Source: Amycolatopsis benzoatilytica AK 16/65
Lineage (GTDB): Bacteria; Actinomycetota; Actinomycetes; Mycobacteriales; Pseudonocardiaceae
Reading direction: 5' to 3'
Length of the DNA stretch: 64,000 nucleotides
Assembly: GCF_000383915.1 (NCBI RefSeq)
Contig: NZ_KB912942.1
Location: forward strand, 4,431,039 to 4,495,038
In this document: positions 9,587 to 16,826 of the stretch, one piece after another
How the letters are laid out: every line of letters begins with the position of its first letter
How positions within the stretch are numbered: position 1 is the first letter of the stretch
Position numbers and translations under genes: made by a program
The notes under the pieces: model-generated
Told to the model about the DNA's origin: nothing
Databases searched by the model: none
What the model saw: the letters and a program-made list of their open reading frames with translations, nothing else

Positions 9587-10489
9587 ATGCCCGCCGAACC
9601 GCCCTACTTGCGCATCGCCGCCTCGCTGCGGGAAGACATCGAAATCGGCGCGCTGCAACCCGGCGCGAAAGCGCCGTCGACCCGTCAGCTGGCGTCGAGG
9701 TACGGCGTCGCGACGGCGACCGCGGCGAAGGCGCTCGACGTGGTGCGCCGCGAAGGGCTCCTCCGCGCCGAACCGCGCTCCGGCTATGTCGTCGCCGGGC
9801 AGCAGACCACGGCTGCCGCCCGACACCCCCTGCTGACCCGGGATCGGTTGGTACAGAAGGCAATCGCAGTCGCCGACGCGGAGGGCGTCGCGGCGCTTTC
9901 GATGCGCGGACTCGCCGCGCGACTGGGCGTACCGCCGATGGCGCCGTACCGCTATCTGTCCGGAAAGGACGAACTGGTTTTCCTGATGGCGGACGAGGTT
10001 TACGGCGAAGCCGGTTACCCGGCAAGTGAACCCAGCGGCTGGCGGGCGCAGCTGGAACTGTGCGCGCGGACTCTGTGGTCGGTGCACCGGCAGCACCCGT
10101 GGCTGGCGCATCTCGTCCCGCTCACCCGGCCGTGGCCGCTGCCGAACCTGGCTGTGCACAACGAACGCGCGCTCGCCGCGTTGTCGGCGTTCGGCGTGCG
10201 CGGTGCAGACCTGTGCGACCTGAATGTGTTGTTCTACAACCACATTCAGGGCACCGCGATCCATCTGGAGCGCGAACGGCACGCACTGGGCTCGACCGGC
10301 ATCACCGAAGACCAGTGGATGGCGACGCAGGAACGCGGCTACGCGGCACTGACCGGATCCGGACGGTTTCCGGTGCTGTCGCGGATGGTGGCGGACTTGG
10401 CCGAGGGGTACGACCTTGACCTGGACCACCTGTTCGAGCTTGGCCTGCAAGCGTTGCTGGACGGTTTGGCGGTCCGGTTCAAGCAGTGA
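9587..10489 (+). CDS. GntR-TetR double-domain regulator
   Basis: A 300-residue regulator with two DNA-binding modules in tandem. Residues ~6-72 are a GntR winged helix (PYLRIAASLREDIEIGALQPG, then PSTRQLASRYGVATATAAKA). Residues ~83-130 are a TetR-type helix-turn-helix (AALSMRGLAARLGVPPMAPYRYL), followed by a TetR C-terminal ligand-binding region. Each domain is common; the fusion is seen in some actinomycetes and lets one chain contact two kinds of half-site. The upstream twin 14-bp repeats are the obvious target. The effector is unknown; a substrate or product of the divergent monooxygenase is a reasonable guess. The 3' end overlaps the convergent LVIVD gene by 11 bases. Confidence 0.85.
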   Translation: MPAEPPYLRIAASLREDIEIGALQPGAKAPSTRQLASRYGVATATAAKALDVVRREGLLRAEPRSGYVVAGQQTTAAARHPLLTRDRLVQKAIAVADAEGVAALSMRGLAARLGVPPMAPYRYLSGKDELVFLMADEVYGEAGYPASEPSGWRAQLELCARTLWSVHRQHPWLAHLVPLTRPWPLPNLAVHNERALAALSAFGVRGADLCDLNVLFYNHIQGTAIHLERERHALGSTGITEDQWMATQERGYAALTGSGRFPVLSRMVADLAEGYDLDLDHLFELGLQALLDGLAVRFKQ

Positions 10490-11810
10490 GCTTCAGGATG
10501 TCGATCCCGCGCGCGTTGTCCGCCACATACGCGTAGCCGTCGTGCCAGTACGGCGCCCACGAGGAGGCGTCCGCCGGCCGGAAGTACGCGATCTGACGCG
10601 GGTTCGTCGGGTCGCTGACGTCCAGGAACCGGGTGCCCTGCGCGTAGAACGACTGGACCAGCACGTTCCCGCGAATGTCGAAGTAGTGCGCGGAGCAGTC
10701 GTCCGACTTCGGGTCGCTGCCCTCCTGCCCGGCGACGCCCCAGGTGCCGATGCTGCGCATCCGGAACGGCTTCTCCGGCGTCGAGCGCCAGCCTTCGCCC
10801 TGGTACGAACCTTCCAGCGACGAGATGGTCAGCACGCCGTCGCCCGCGCAGCCGTCGACGAAGTTCTCCTCCGTCGCGTATACGAGGTCGTGGCCGCGCC
10901 AGGCGCCGTCGTCGCGCGGGCCGACCGGGTGGAAGCTGTTGTGCAGGAACTTCGACGGCGCAGCGGTTTCCGAGACCTCGCCGCCGGCGTACGGGACCGG
11001 TTCGAACGCGGTCGCCTTGCGGGAGCGGTGCTGTACCGGGTCGTAGTGCCGGCCCGAGGTCCAGTAGCCGCGCACGCCGCCCCTGCCGGAGACCCACGCG
11101 ACGCCCATCTTGTCCACCTGGACGTCGTGCACGTAGTCGGTCTTGCCGTCGTTGCGGTTCAGTTCGATCGGGTCCGGGTGCACCTTCGGCTTGCGCGGGT
11201 CGCGCACGTCGGTGACCCAGATCGGCCGGCCGCCCCAGTCCGCGGGCTGGTCGTCGGCCTTGGCCGGGCCGCCGGTCCAGAGGTAGCGGCAGTCGTCGAC
11301 ACAGCTGGTGGTGTGCCCGGCCGGAACCTTGACGTAGCTGAGGATTTCCGGCTTGTCCGGGTTCTTCACGTCGACCACGTAGATGCCGGACTCGCCGGTG
11401 TGCGTGTTGCCCTTGAAGGCACGCGGATCGCGGGACAGGAAGACGAGTTTGCGTTTCGCGTCGACCTCGGTGTCCTCGGTCTCCCACAGTCCGGGCAGGC
11501 TGACCTCGCCGATCGCGCGAGGCTTCGCCGGATCCTGGGTGAGGTCGTAGACCTTCAGGCCGAACTCGCCGGACACCACCATCACGTCGCGCTTGCCGTA
11601 GCTGAGGAAGTTCGCCGAAATGGCGCCTTGCGCGTCCGGCACGCTGCCCACCGGCTGGACGCCCTTGATCGCGCCCGGATCGCCCGCGGCGTGTTTCGCC
11701 TGCGTAGCCGGCTTGTCGCTGTCGCAAGCCGCAGCCGGCAGGCCGGTGGCCACGAGAGTGGCTGCCGCGGTTGCCATTGCCAGCCCCGACCGAACCCACC
11801 AGCGGCGCAC
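10479..11810 (-). CDS. Secreted LVIVD-repeat protein
   Basis: A 443-residue exported protein with repeated beta-strand units of the LVIVD type (for example GLKVYDLTQDPAKPRAIGEV, GIYVVDVKNPDKPEILSYV and RFLDVSDPTNPRQIAYF), which are predicted to form a beta-propeller. I chose the GTG at 11810, because GGGAGG stands exactly six bases upstream. This gives an N-terminus of RRWWVRSG followed by a hydrophobic stretch ending in LPAAA, a normal signal peptide. The cysteine after the cleavage region is not in a canonical lipobox. The function of the family is unknown and nothing nearby explains it. Several cysteines (for example in CVDDC) could form disulfides outside the cell. Confidence 0.8.
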   Translation of the reverse strand: MRRWWVRSGLAMATAAATLVATGLPAAACDSDKPATQAKHAAGDPGAIKGVQPVGSVPDAQGAISANFLSYGKRDVMVVSGEFGLKVYDLTQDPAKPRAIGEVSLPGLWETEDTEVDAKRKLVFLSRDPRAFKGNTHTGESGIYVVDVKNPDKPEILSYVKVPAGHTTSCVDDCRYLWTGGPAKADDQPADWGGRPIWVTDVRDPRKPKVHPDPIELNRNDGKTDYVHDVQVDKMGVAWVSGRGGVRGYWTSGRHYDPVQHRSRKATAFEPVPYAGGEVSETAAPSKFLHNSFHPVGPRDDGAWRGHDLVYATEENFVDGCAGDGVLTISSLEGSYQGEGWRSTPEKPFRMRSIGTWGVAGQEGSDPKSDDCSAHYFDIRGNVLVQSFYAQGTRFLDVSDPTNPRQIAYFRPADASSWAPYWHDGYAYVADNARGIDILKLTA

Positions 11811-11830
11811 GCGAAACCTCCCAGAGACCC

Positions 11831-11849
11831 CAGTGTGACGGTTGCACTG
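11831..11849. promoter_or_regulatory. Inverted repeat between divergent genes
   Basis: CAGTG at 11831-11835 and CACTG at 11845-11849 form a five-base inverted repeat with a nine-base centre. It lies in the 101-bp gap between the divergent LVIVD and peptide-binding lipoprotein genes. It may be a regulator binding site, but the arms are short. Confidence 0.25.
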
Positions 11850-11911
11850 TAGGACGGGCTTCAACCGGACACAACCACCTTTCGTTGCTTTCCACCTGGT
11901 AGTAAGACCCC

Positions 11912-13369
11912 ATGCGCTCGCGTCCGCTCGTCTCGCTCACGCTCGCCGCCGTCGTGCTTGCCGGCTGCTCGTCGCCCGAACCCCCGCGCCCCGGCGTGCT
12001 CTCGGTCGGGCTCGGCGAACCTGGCACGCTGTTGCCCGCGGACGCCACCGATCCGTCCAGCCGGCTCGTCACCGCCGCGCTCTGGACACCGCTCGCCGAC
12101 TACGATCCCGCGACCGGCAAGGTCACGCCGCGGGCAGCCGCGTCGATCGACAGCCCGGACCGGGTCGTCTGGACGGTGAAACTGCGGCCAGGCGCGAAAT
12201 TCCACGACGGCACCGCGGTCACCGCGCAGTCCTATGCCGACACCTGGCAGGCCATCGCGGGAAACCACTGGGCGAGCACGCCGTTGCTGACGAAGTCGCT
12301 GCGCGCCAAGGAAATCACCGCGGTGGACGCGAACCAGCTGCGCATCGTGCTCGACCGGCCGTCGAACCAGGTGCCGGCCTGGCTGTCCGCGCCCGGGCTG
12401 GTGCCGCTGCCCGCGTCGGTACTGAAATCGAAAGACTGGAACGGGTTCGCCCGGCGCCCGGTCGGCAACGGCCCGTTCCGGCTGGACGGCGACTGGCGTC
12501 CGGGCTCCGGCGGCACGCTGGTCCGGGTCGCTCCGGATTCCGGCCGGGCCAACGAGATCGACCTTCGGGTGGGCGATCCGGCGAAGCAGTACGACGAGGT
12601 CAAGGACGGCACCCTGGACGTGGCGACCTCGGTGCCTGGCGAGCGGCACGAGGCGATGCACGCCGATTTCGCCGATCGGCACGCGATGTGGGCACTGCCC
12701 CAGGCCGGCTACCTGGTGTTTCCGGCGACGGCGACCCGGTTCGCGACGCCGGCGGTCCGGCACGCGTTCGCGCTCGGCACCGACCGCGACGCGCTGGAAT
12801 CCGGACCGCTCGCGCACCAGGCGGACCCGGCGAAGTCGCTGTTGCCGCCGGCCGCCGCGCCCGGCGAACGGTCCGGACCCTGCCGTCCGTGCACGTTCGA
12901 CGCTCCGGCCGCGAAATCGCTGCTCGGCCAGGCCGGGTTCGCCGGCGAGGCCACCGTGTCCTACGACAGTTTCGACGGCACCTGGCCACAGGCACTCGCC
13001 GCCGGACTGTCGAAGAGCCTGGGAATTTCGGTCACGGCACAGCGGAAGGAGAGCGGCGGCCAGCCGATCGGACCGTCCACTCTGGAACTGAAGGCGCTCT
13101 CCGCGAGCCCGGCGGACGTGCTCCGCTCCCTCGCCGAAGCCGCCGGGTACACCGATCCCGGGTTCACCGACGACCTCGACTCGGCCGAATCCACCGCATC
13201 GCCGGAAGAAGCGGCGCAGCTGTTCCGGGTCGCGGAGAACGAGGCGCTGCGCGACCTTCCCGCCGTGCCGGTGTGGATCGGACACGGCCACGCTGTCTGG
13301 TCCGCGCGGGTGCACGACGCGGTGGCGACTCCGTTCAGCGGGATCGACCTGGCCAAGCTGCGCGACTAG
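11912..13369 (+). CDS. Peptide-type ABC substrate-binding lipoprotein
   Basis: A 485-residue solute-binding protein of the SBP_bac_5 (oligopeptide/nickel) family. It has an N-terminal lipoprotein signal with lipobox LAGC (Cys19), so it should be anchored to the outer face of the membrane. The domain markers VWTVKLRPGAKFHDGTAVTA and the GNGPF segment are typical. The chain is somewhat short compared with the usual 520-600 residues. No permease or ATPase genes lie beside it, so it either feeds a transporter encoded elsewhere or acts as a sensor. Its stop shares the palindromic CTAG with the convergent LysR gene. Confidence 0.87.
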   Translation: MRSRPLVSLTLAAVVLAGCSSPEPPRPGVLSVGLGEPGTLLPADATDPSSRLVTAALWTPLADYDPATGKVTPRAAASIDSPDRVVWTVKLRPGAKFHDGTAVTAQSYADTWQAIAGNHWASTPLLTKSLRAKEITAVDANQLRIVLDRPSNQVPAWLSAPGLVPLPASVLKSKDWNGFARRPVGNGPFRLDGDWRPGSGGTLVRVAPDSGRANEIDLRVGDPAKQYDEVKDGTLDVATSVPGERHEAMHADFADRHAMWALPQAGYLVFPATATRFATPAVRHAFALGTDRDALESGPLAHQADPAKSLLPPAAAPGERSGPCRPCTFDAPAAKSLLGQAGFAGEATVSYDSFDGTWPQALAAGLSKSLGISVTAQRKESGGQPIGPSTLELKALSASPADVLRSLAEAAGYTDPGFTDDLDSAESTASPEEAAQLFRVAENEALRDLPAVPVWIGHGHAVWSARVHDAVATPFSGIDLAKLRD

Positions 13370-14244
13370 ATCCGCGCGTGTTCCACCAGGACCTCGGCGA
13401 ACGCGGCGGTCAGCGGATCTGGCTCGCTCCGGCCGTACGCCGCCAGCTCGCGCCGGATCGGCTTGGCCGGGCGCAGCACACGGCCGCTGAACTCGGCGGG
13501 CAGCACGTTCGCCGGAACCAGCGCCGGGCCCAGTCCCGCCGCTGCCAGCAGGGGCGCGGCGGCGGTCTGTTCGGTGCGCACCGCCGGTCGCGGCCGGAAT
13601 CCCGCTTCCGCGCACGCGGCGTCGAGGAGTTCAGCCAGGCCGTGCCCGGGCGCGTAATGCACCCAGGCGCAGTCGGCCAGCTCGGACAGTTCTACCGTCC
13701 CGTCCGAAGTGGACTCAGACGCGCCGTCCGCCGGGAGAACCACGACGAATTCCTCGGTGCCCAGCGGCCGCACCGGACCAGCCCACCCGGCCGGGCGCGG
13801 TCCGATCGCCAGGTCCGCTTCGCCGGCCAGCATCGCGTCGCGCAGCTCGTCGGCGTGCCGGTACTCGAAAAGCCGCACGTCCACGGCCGGCCGTTCCCGC
13901 CGCCACACGCGAAGCGCGGGCGGGAGGACGCCGAGGCTGACCGAGTAGACCGTAGCGATCAACAACTCCCCCGCCAGCTGACCGGACGCTTGCCGAGCGG
14001 CGCAGCGGGCGCGTTCGGCGTCGGCGAGCGTGGCACGTGCGTGCGGCAGCATCGCGCGCCCCATCGGCGTGAGGCGGACCGAGCGCGGCAAACGCTCCAG
14101 CAAAAGGCCGCCGACGCTCTGCTCCAGCGCCCGCATCTGGTGCGACAGTGCGGGTTGCGTCACATGAAGCTGCTCCGCGGCCTTCGTGAACGACCCCGTG
14201 TCGACCACAGTCACCAGGTACTCGAGCTGCCGCAAGCTTGTCAT
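13366..14244 (-). CDS. LysR-family regulator
   Basis: A standard-length (292-residue) LysR-type regulator. The N-terminal winged helix-turn-helix (SLRQLEYLVTVVDTGSF, AAEQLHVTQPALSHQMRALE) occupies residues 1-60, and the rest is a periplasmic-binding-like effector domain. ATG 14244 is preferred; GTG 14250 adds two residues. It is divergent from a PRISE-family reductase. A perfect ATAAAC/GTTTAT inverted repeat covers its own start codon, which suggests autorepression and control of the reductase, the usual LysR layout. The effector is unknown, but a ketone substrate of the reductase would fit. Confidence 0.88.
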   Translation of the reverse strand: MTSLRQLEYLVTVVDTGSFTKAAEQLHVTQPALSHQMRALEQSVGGLLLERLPRSVRLTPMGRAMLPHARATLADAERARCAARQASGQLAGELLIATVYSVSLGVLPPALRVWRRERPAVDVRLFEYRHADELRDAMLAGEADLAIGPRPAGWAGPVRPLGTEEFVVVLPADGASESTSDGTVELSELADCAWVHYAPGHGLAELLDAACAEAGFRPRPAVRTEQTAAAPLLAAAGLGPALVPANVLPAEFSGRVLRPAKPIRRELAAYGRSEPDPLTAAFAEVLVEHARI

Positions 14245-14257
14245 AAACACAGTTTAT
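14243..14257. promoter_or_regulatory. LysR-type operator ATAAAC-ACA-GTTTAT
   Basis: A perfect six-base inverted repeat with a three-base centre, AT-rich inside GC-rich DNA, has the T-N11-A form expected of LysR-type binding sites. It includes the last base of the LysR start codon at 14242-14244. A second, overlapping inverted repeat, CACAG-N10-CTGTG, spans 14248-14267. Confidence 0.6.
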
Positions 14258-14315
14258 CGATGCTGTGAAGGCTAGGACTTGGACTTATCAGGAGAACGAG
14301 CCGACGATCGAAGCC

Positions 14316-15332
14316 ATGAACGACACCCGCATCGCCCTGGTCGCCGGAGCGAACGGCATCATCGGCCGGAAACTCGTCTCCCACTTGCGCACACTCGACA
14401 ACTGGAAGGTCCTCGGCCTGTCCCGCAGCGGCGACGTCGCGGTAGACCTGCTCGACCCGGCCGCCACCCGGTCCGCTGTGTCCGGCATCGGCGCGACGCA
14501 CCTGTTCTACGCGGCGTATCAGGACCGGCCGACCTGGGCGGAACTCGTGCCGCCGAACCTGGCGATGCTGGAGAACCTGGTCAACGGCCTCGACGAGGGC
14601 CCGCTGCGGCACGTCAGCCTGATGCAGGGCTACAAGGTCTACGGCGCGCACCTGGGCCCGTTCAAGACCCCGGCCCGCGAAGCCGACGCCGGCCGGCACA
14701 TGCCGCCGGAGTTCAACGTGGACCAGCAGAACTTCCTGGAACGCCGCGCCGAGGCGGGCGGCTGGTCCTGGTCGGCGATCCGGCCCTCGGTGGTCGGCGG
14801 GACCGCACTGGGCAACCCGATGAACCTCGCGCTGCTGATCGCGGTCTACGCCTCGATCTCGAAGGAACTCGGGCTGCCGCTGCGGTTTCCCGGCAAGCCC
14901 GGAGCCTACGACAGCCTGCTGGAGATGACCGACGCGCAGCTGCTCGCCGAGGGCACGGTATGGGCGGCGACCGAAAGCCGCAACGAAGCGTTCAACATCG
15001 CCAACGGCGATCTCTTCCGCTGGCGCGAGCTGTGGCCGAAGCTGGCCGCGTACTTCGACCTCGAGGTCGCGCCGCCGCTGCCCCTCCCCTTGGCCACCGT
15101 GATGGCGGACAAAGAACCGCTGTGGCAGGAGATGTCGGCGAAGCACGGGCTGACCGCGTCCTACGCCGACGTCTCCTCCTGGGCCTTCGGAGACTTCGTG
15201 TTCTCCTGGGACTACGACATGTTCGCCGACACCTCGAAGTCGCGCCGGGCCGGTTTCCACTCCTATGTGGACACCGAGCGGATGTTCTACCGGCTGTTCG
15301 ACGAGTTCCGCCGCGACCGCGTCATCCCGTGA
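14316..15332 (+). CDS. PRISE-type NAD-dependent SDR reductase
   Basis: A 338-residue extended SDR. The N-terminus has the nucleotide-binding GANGIIGRKL, and LMQGYKVYGAH with the NIANGDLFRWRELWPKLAAYF segment resembles the progesterone 5-beta-reductase / iridoid synthase (PRISE) family, which reduces enones with NADPH. Bacterial members have no settled substrate. I start it at ATG 14316, where MNDTRIALVAGANG begins; an upstream GTG at 14265 would overlap the operator region. It is divergent from the LysR gene and is its likely target. Motif assignment is good, and the specific activity is not known. Confidence 0.82.
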   Translation: MNDTRIALVAGANGIIGRKLVSHLRTLDNWKVLGLSRSGDVAVDLLDPAATRSAVSGIGATHLFYAAYQDRPTWAELVPPNLAMLENLVNGLDEGPLRHVSLMQGYKVYGAHLGPFKTPAREADAGRHMPPEFNVDQQNFLERRAEAGGWSWSAIRPSVVGGTALGNPMNLALLIAVYASISKELGLPLRFPGKPGAYDSLLEMTDAQLLAEGTVWAATESRNEAFNIANGDLFRWRELWPKLAAYFDLEVAPPLPLPLATVMADKEPLWQEMSAKHGLTASYADVSSWAFGDFVFSWDYDMFADTSKSRRAGFHSYVDTERMFYRLFDEFRRDRVIP

Positions 15333-15337
15333 GCGGG

Positions 15338-16066
15338 TCAGCCCCGGCCGATGAACGGCATGGCGGTGGCGGTGATGGTGAGGAACTGGACGTTCGCGTC
15401 CAGCGGCAGCCCGGCCATGTACAGCACAGCGTCCGCGACGTGTCCGGCATCGAAAGTCGGCTCCGCCATCAGCCGTCCGTCCGCCTGCGGGATGCCCGCG
15501 GCCATCCGCTCGGTCATTTCAGTGGCCGCGTTGCCGATGTCGATCTGTCCACACGCGACATTCCAGGCGCGGCCGTCCAGCGAGATCGACCGGGTGAGGC
15601 CGGTGACCGCGTGCTTGGTGGCGGTGTAGGCGACGCTCGCCGGACGCGGCGCGTGCGCGGAGATCGAGCCGTTGTTGATGATCCGGCCGCCGTGGGGATC
15701 CTGGTCGCGCATCAGCTGCACGGCCTGCTGTGCGCACAGGAACATGCCGGTGAGATTCGTGTCGACGGTGCGCCGCCAGTCCTCGACCGACAGCTCCGCG
15801 ATCGTGCCGCCGAGCGAAATCCCGGCATTGTTCACCAGCAGATCGAGCCGGCCCCACGCGGTTCGGACGGCGGCGAAGAGCGCTGCCACCGAAGCGGGGT
15901 CGGCGACGTCGGTCGGCACGACCAGCGCGCCGGTGTCCGCGGCGGTCGCGCGCAACGCGTCCTCGCGCCGTCCGGCGAGCGCGACCTGGTAGCCCGCGCC
16001 GAGCAGTGCCCGCGCGATCCGGCGGCCCAGCCCGGAACCAGCACCGGTGACCACAGCAGTCTTCAC
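15338..16066 (-). CDS. SDR oxidoreductase
   Basis: A classical short-chain dehydrogenase of 242 residues with TGAGSGLG at the N-terminus, NNAGISLGG, a serine in [10 protein letters not shown], and the YTATKHA active-site motif. The GTG at 16066 is chosen because AGGAGG lies five bases upstream; a frame-open extension to 16096 has no such signal. The substrate is not predictable. It ends six bases from the end of the convergent reductase gene, and its 5' end faces the methyltransferase gene across a ~60-bp gap. Confidence 0.87.
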   Translation of the reverse strand: MKTAVVTGAGSGLGRRIARALLGAGYQVALAGRREDALRATAADTGALVVPTDVADPASVAALFAAVRTAWGRLDLLVNNAGISLGGTIAELSVEDWRRTVDTNLTGMFLCAQQAVQLMRDQDPHGGRIINNGSISAHAPRPASVAYTATKHAVTGLTRSISLDGRAWNVACGQIDIGNAATEMTERMAAGIPQADGRLMAEPTFDAGHVADAVLYMAGLPLDANVQFLTITATAMPFIGRG

Positions 16067-16125
16067 GTTGCCTCCTGTTTTTCGATTGGCTCGCACGCTG
16101 CCATACCCAGCGGCACACTGGACTC

Positions 16126-16749
16126 ATGGGACCACGTGACAAGGTGTTCGCCGGGCTGGCCCGGCAGCTGGGCCACCCGCAGGGCCTCGCCGGGAAAGCC
16201 GTCGCCCGGATACTGAACCGCGTCAACCGCGGCCCGGTCACCGCAGCGGTCGAAGCGCTGGCGGTCCAGCACGGCGAGACGGCGCTGGACATCGGCTTCG
16301 GCGGCGGGCTGGGGCTCGACCTGCTGCTGCGCGCCGGCGCGACCGTGCACGGCGCGGACATCTCCGAGACTGCGCTGGCTCGCGCACGGAAGACATTTCC
16401 GAAGAATCTCGCCGCGGGCCGTCTCGTGCTCCACCAGGCCGGGATGGCGAGCCTTCCGCTGGAAGACGGGACGATCGACGCGGCGCTCACCGTCAACACC
16501 GCCTACTTCGTCCCGGACCTGGCGCCCGCCTTCGCCGAAGTCGCCCGGGTGCTGTCTCCAGGCGGACGGTTCGTGGTCGGCATCGGCGATCCGGAGACGA
16601 TGAACTCGATGCCGGTCACCAGCCACGGCTTCCAGTTGCGCGCACCGCAGGAAATCGAGGACGCGCTGGTCGAGGCGGGCCTGGAGCTGCGCAGGCACGA
16701 CCGGCTCGGCGGGCCGCGATCCTTCCACCTGCTGATCTCCGGACGCTGA
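16126..16749 (+). CDS. Class I SAM-dependent methyltransferase
   Basis: A 207-residue methyltransferase of the Methyltransf_11 type. Motif I is ALDIGFGGGLGLDLLL (SAM-binding glycine loop), the acidic residue following strand beta-2 is in VHGADISE, and motif IV lies near DGTIDAALTVNTAYF. The product could act on a small molecule, and no context points to one. The N-terminal KVFAGLARQLGHPQGLAGK segment resembles small actinobacterial methyltransferases. It ends at a strong hairpin shared with the convergent peptidase gene. Confidence 0.87.
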   Translation: MGPRDKVFAGLARQLGHPQGLAGKAVARILNRVNRGPVTAAVEALAVQHGETALDIGFGGGLGLDLLLRAGATVHGADISETALARARKTFPKNLAAGRLVLHQAGMASLPLEDGTIDAALTVNTAYFVPDLAPAFAEVARVLSPGGRFVVGIGDPETMNSMPVTSHGFQLRAPQEIEDALVEAGLELRRHDRLGGPRSFHLLISGR

Positions 16750-16775
16750 CCGCCGCGTCTCAGCGTCGCCGGAGA

Positions 16776-16816
16776 AAGGCGGCGGCCCGGCGCTTCAAGC
16801 ACCGGGCCGCCGCCTT
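16776..16816. terminator. Bidirectional terminator hairpin
   Basis: A perfect 15-bp stem (16776-16790 pairing with 16802-16816) begins AAGGCGGCGG and ends CCGCCGCCTT, with an 11-base loop. It lies between the stops of the convergent methyltransferase and peptidase genes, and the terminal AA/TT ends make it usable from both sides. Confidence 0.8.
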
Positions 16817-16826
16817 CGCGCGGAGA

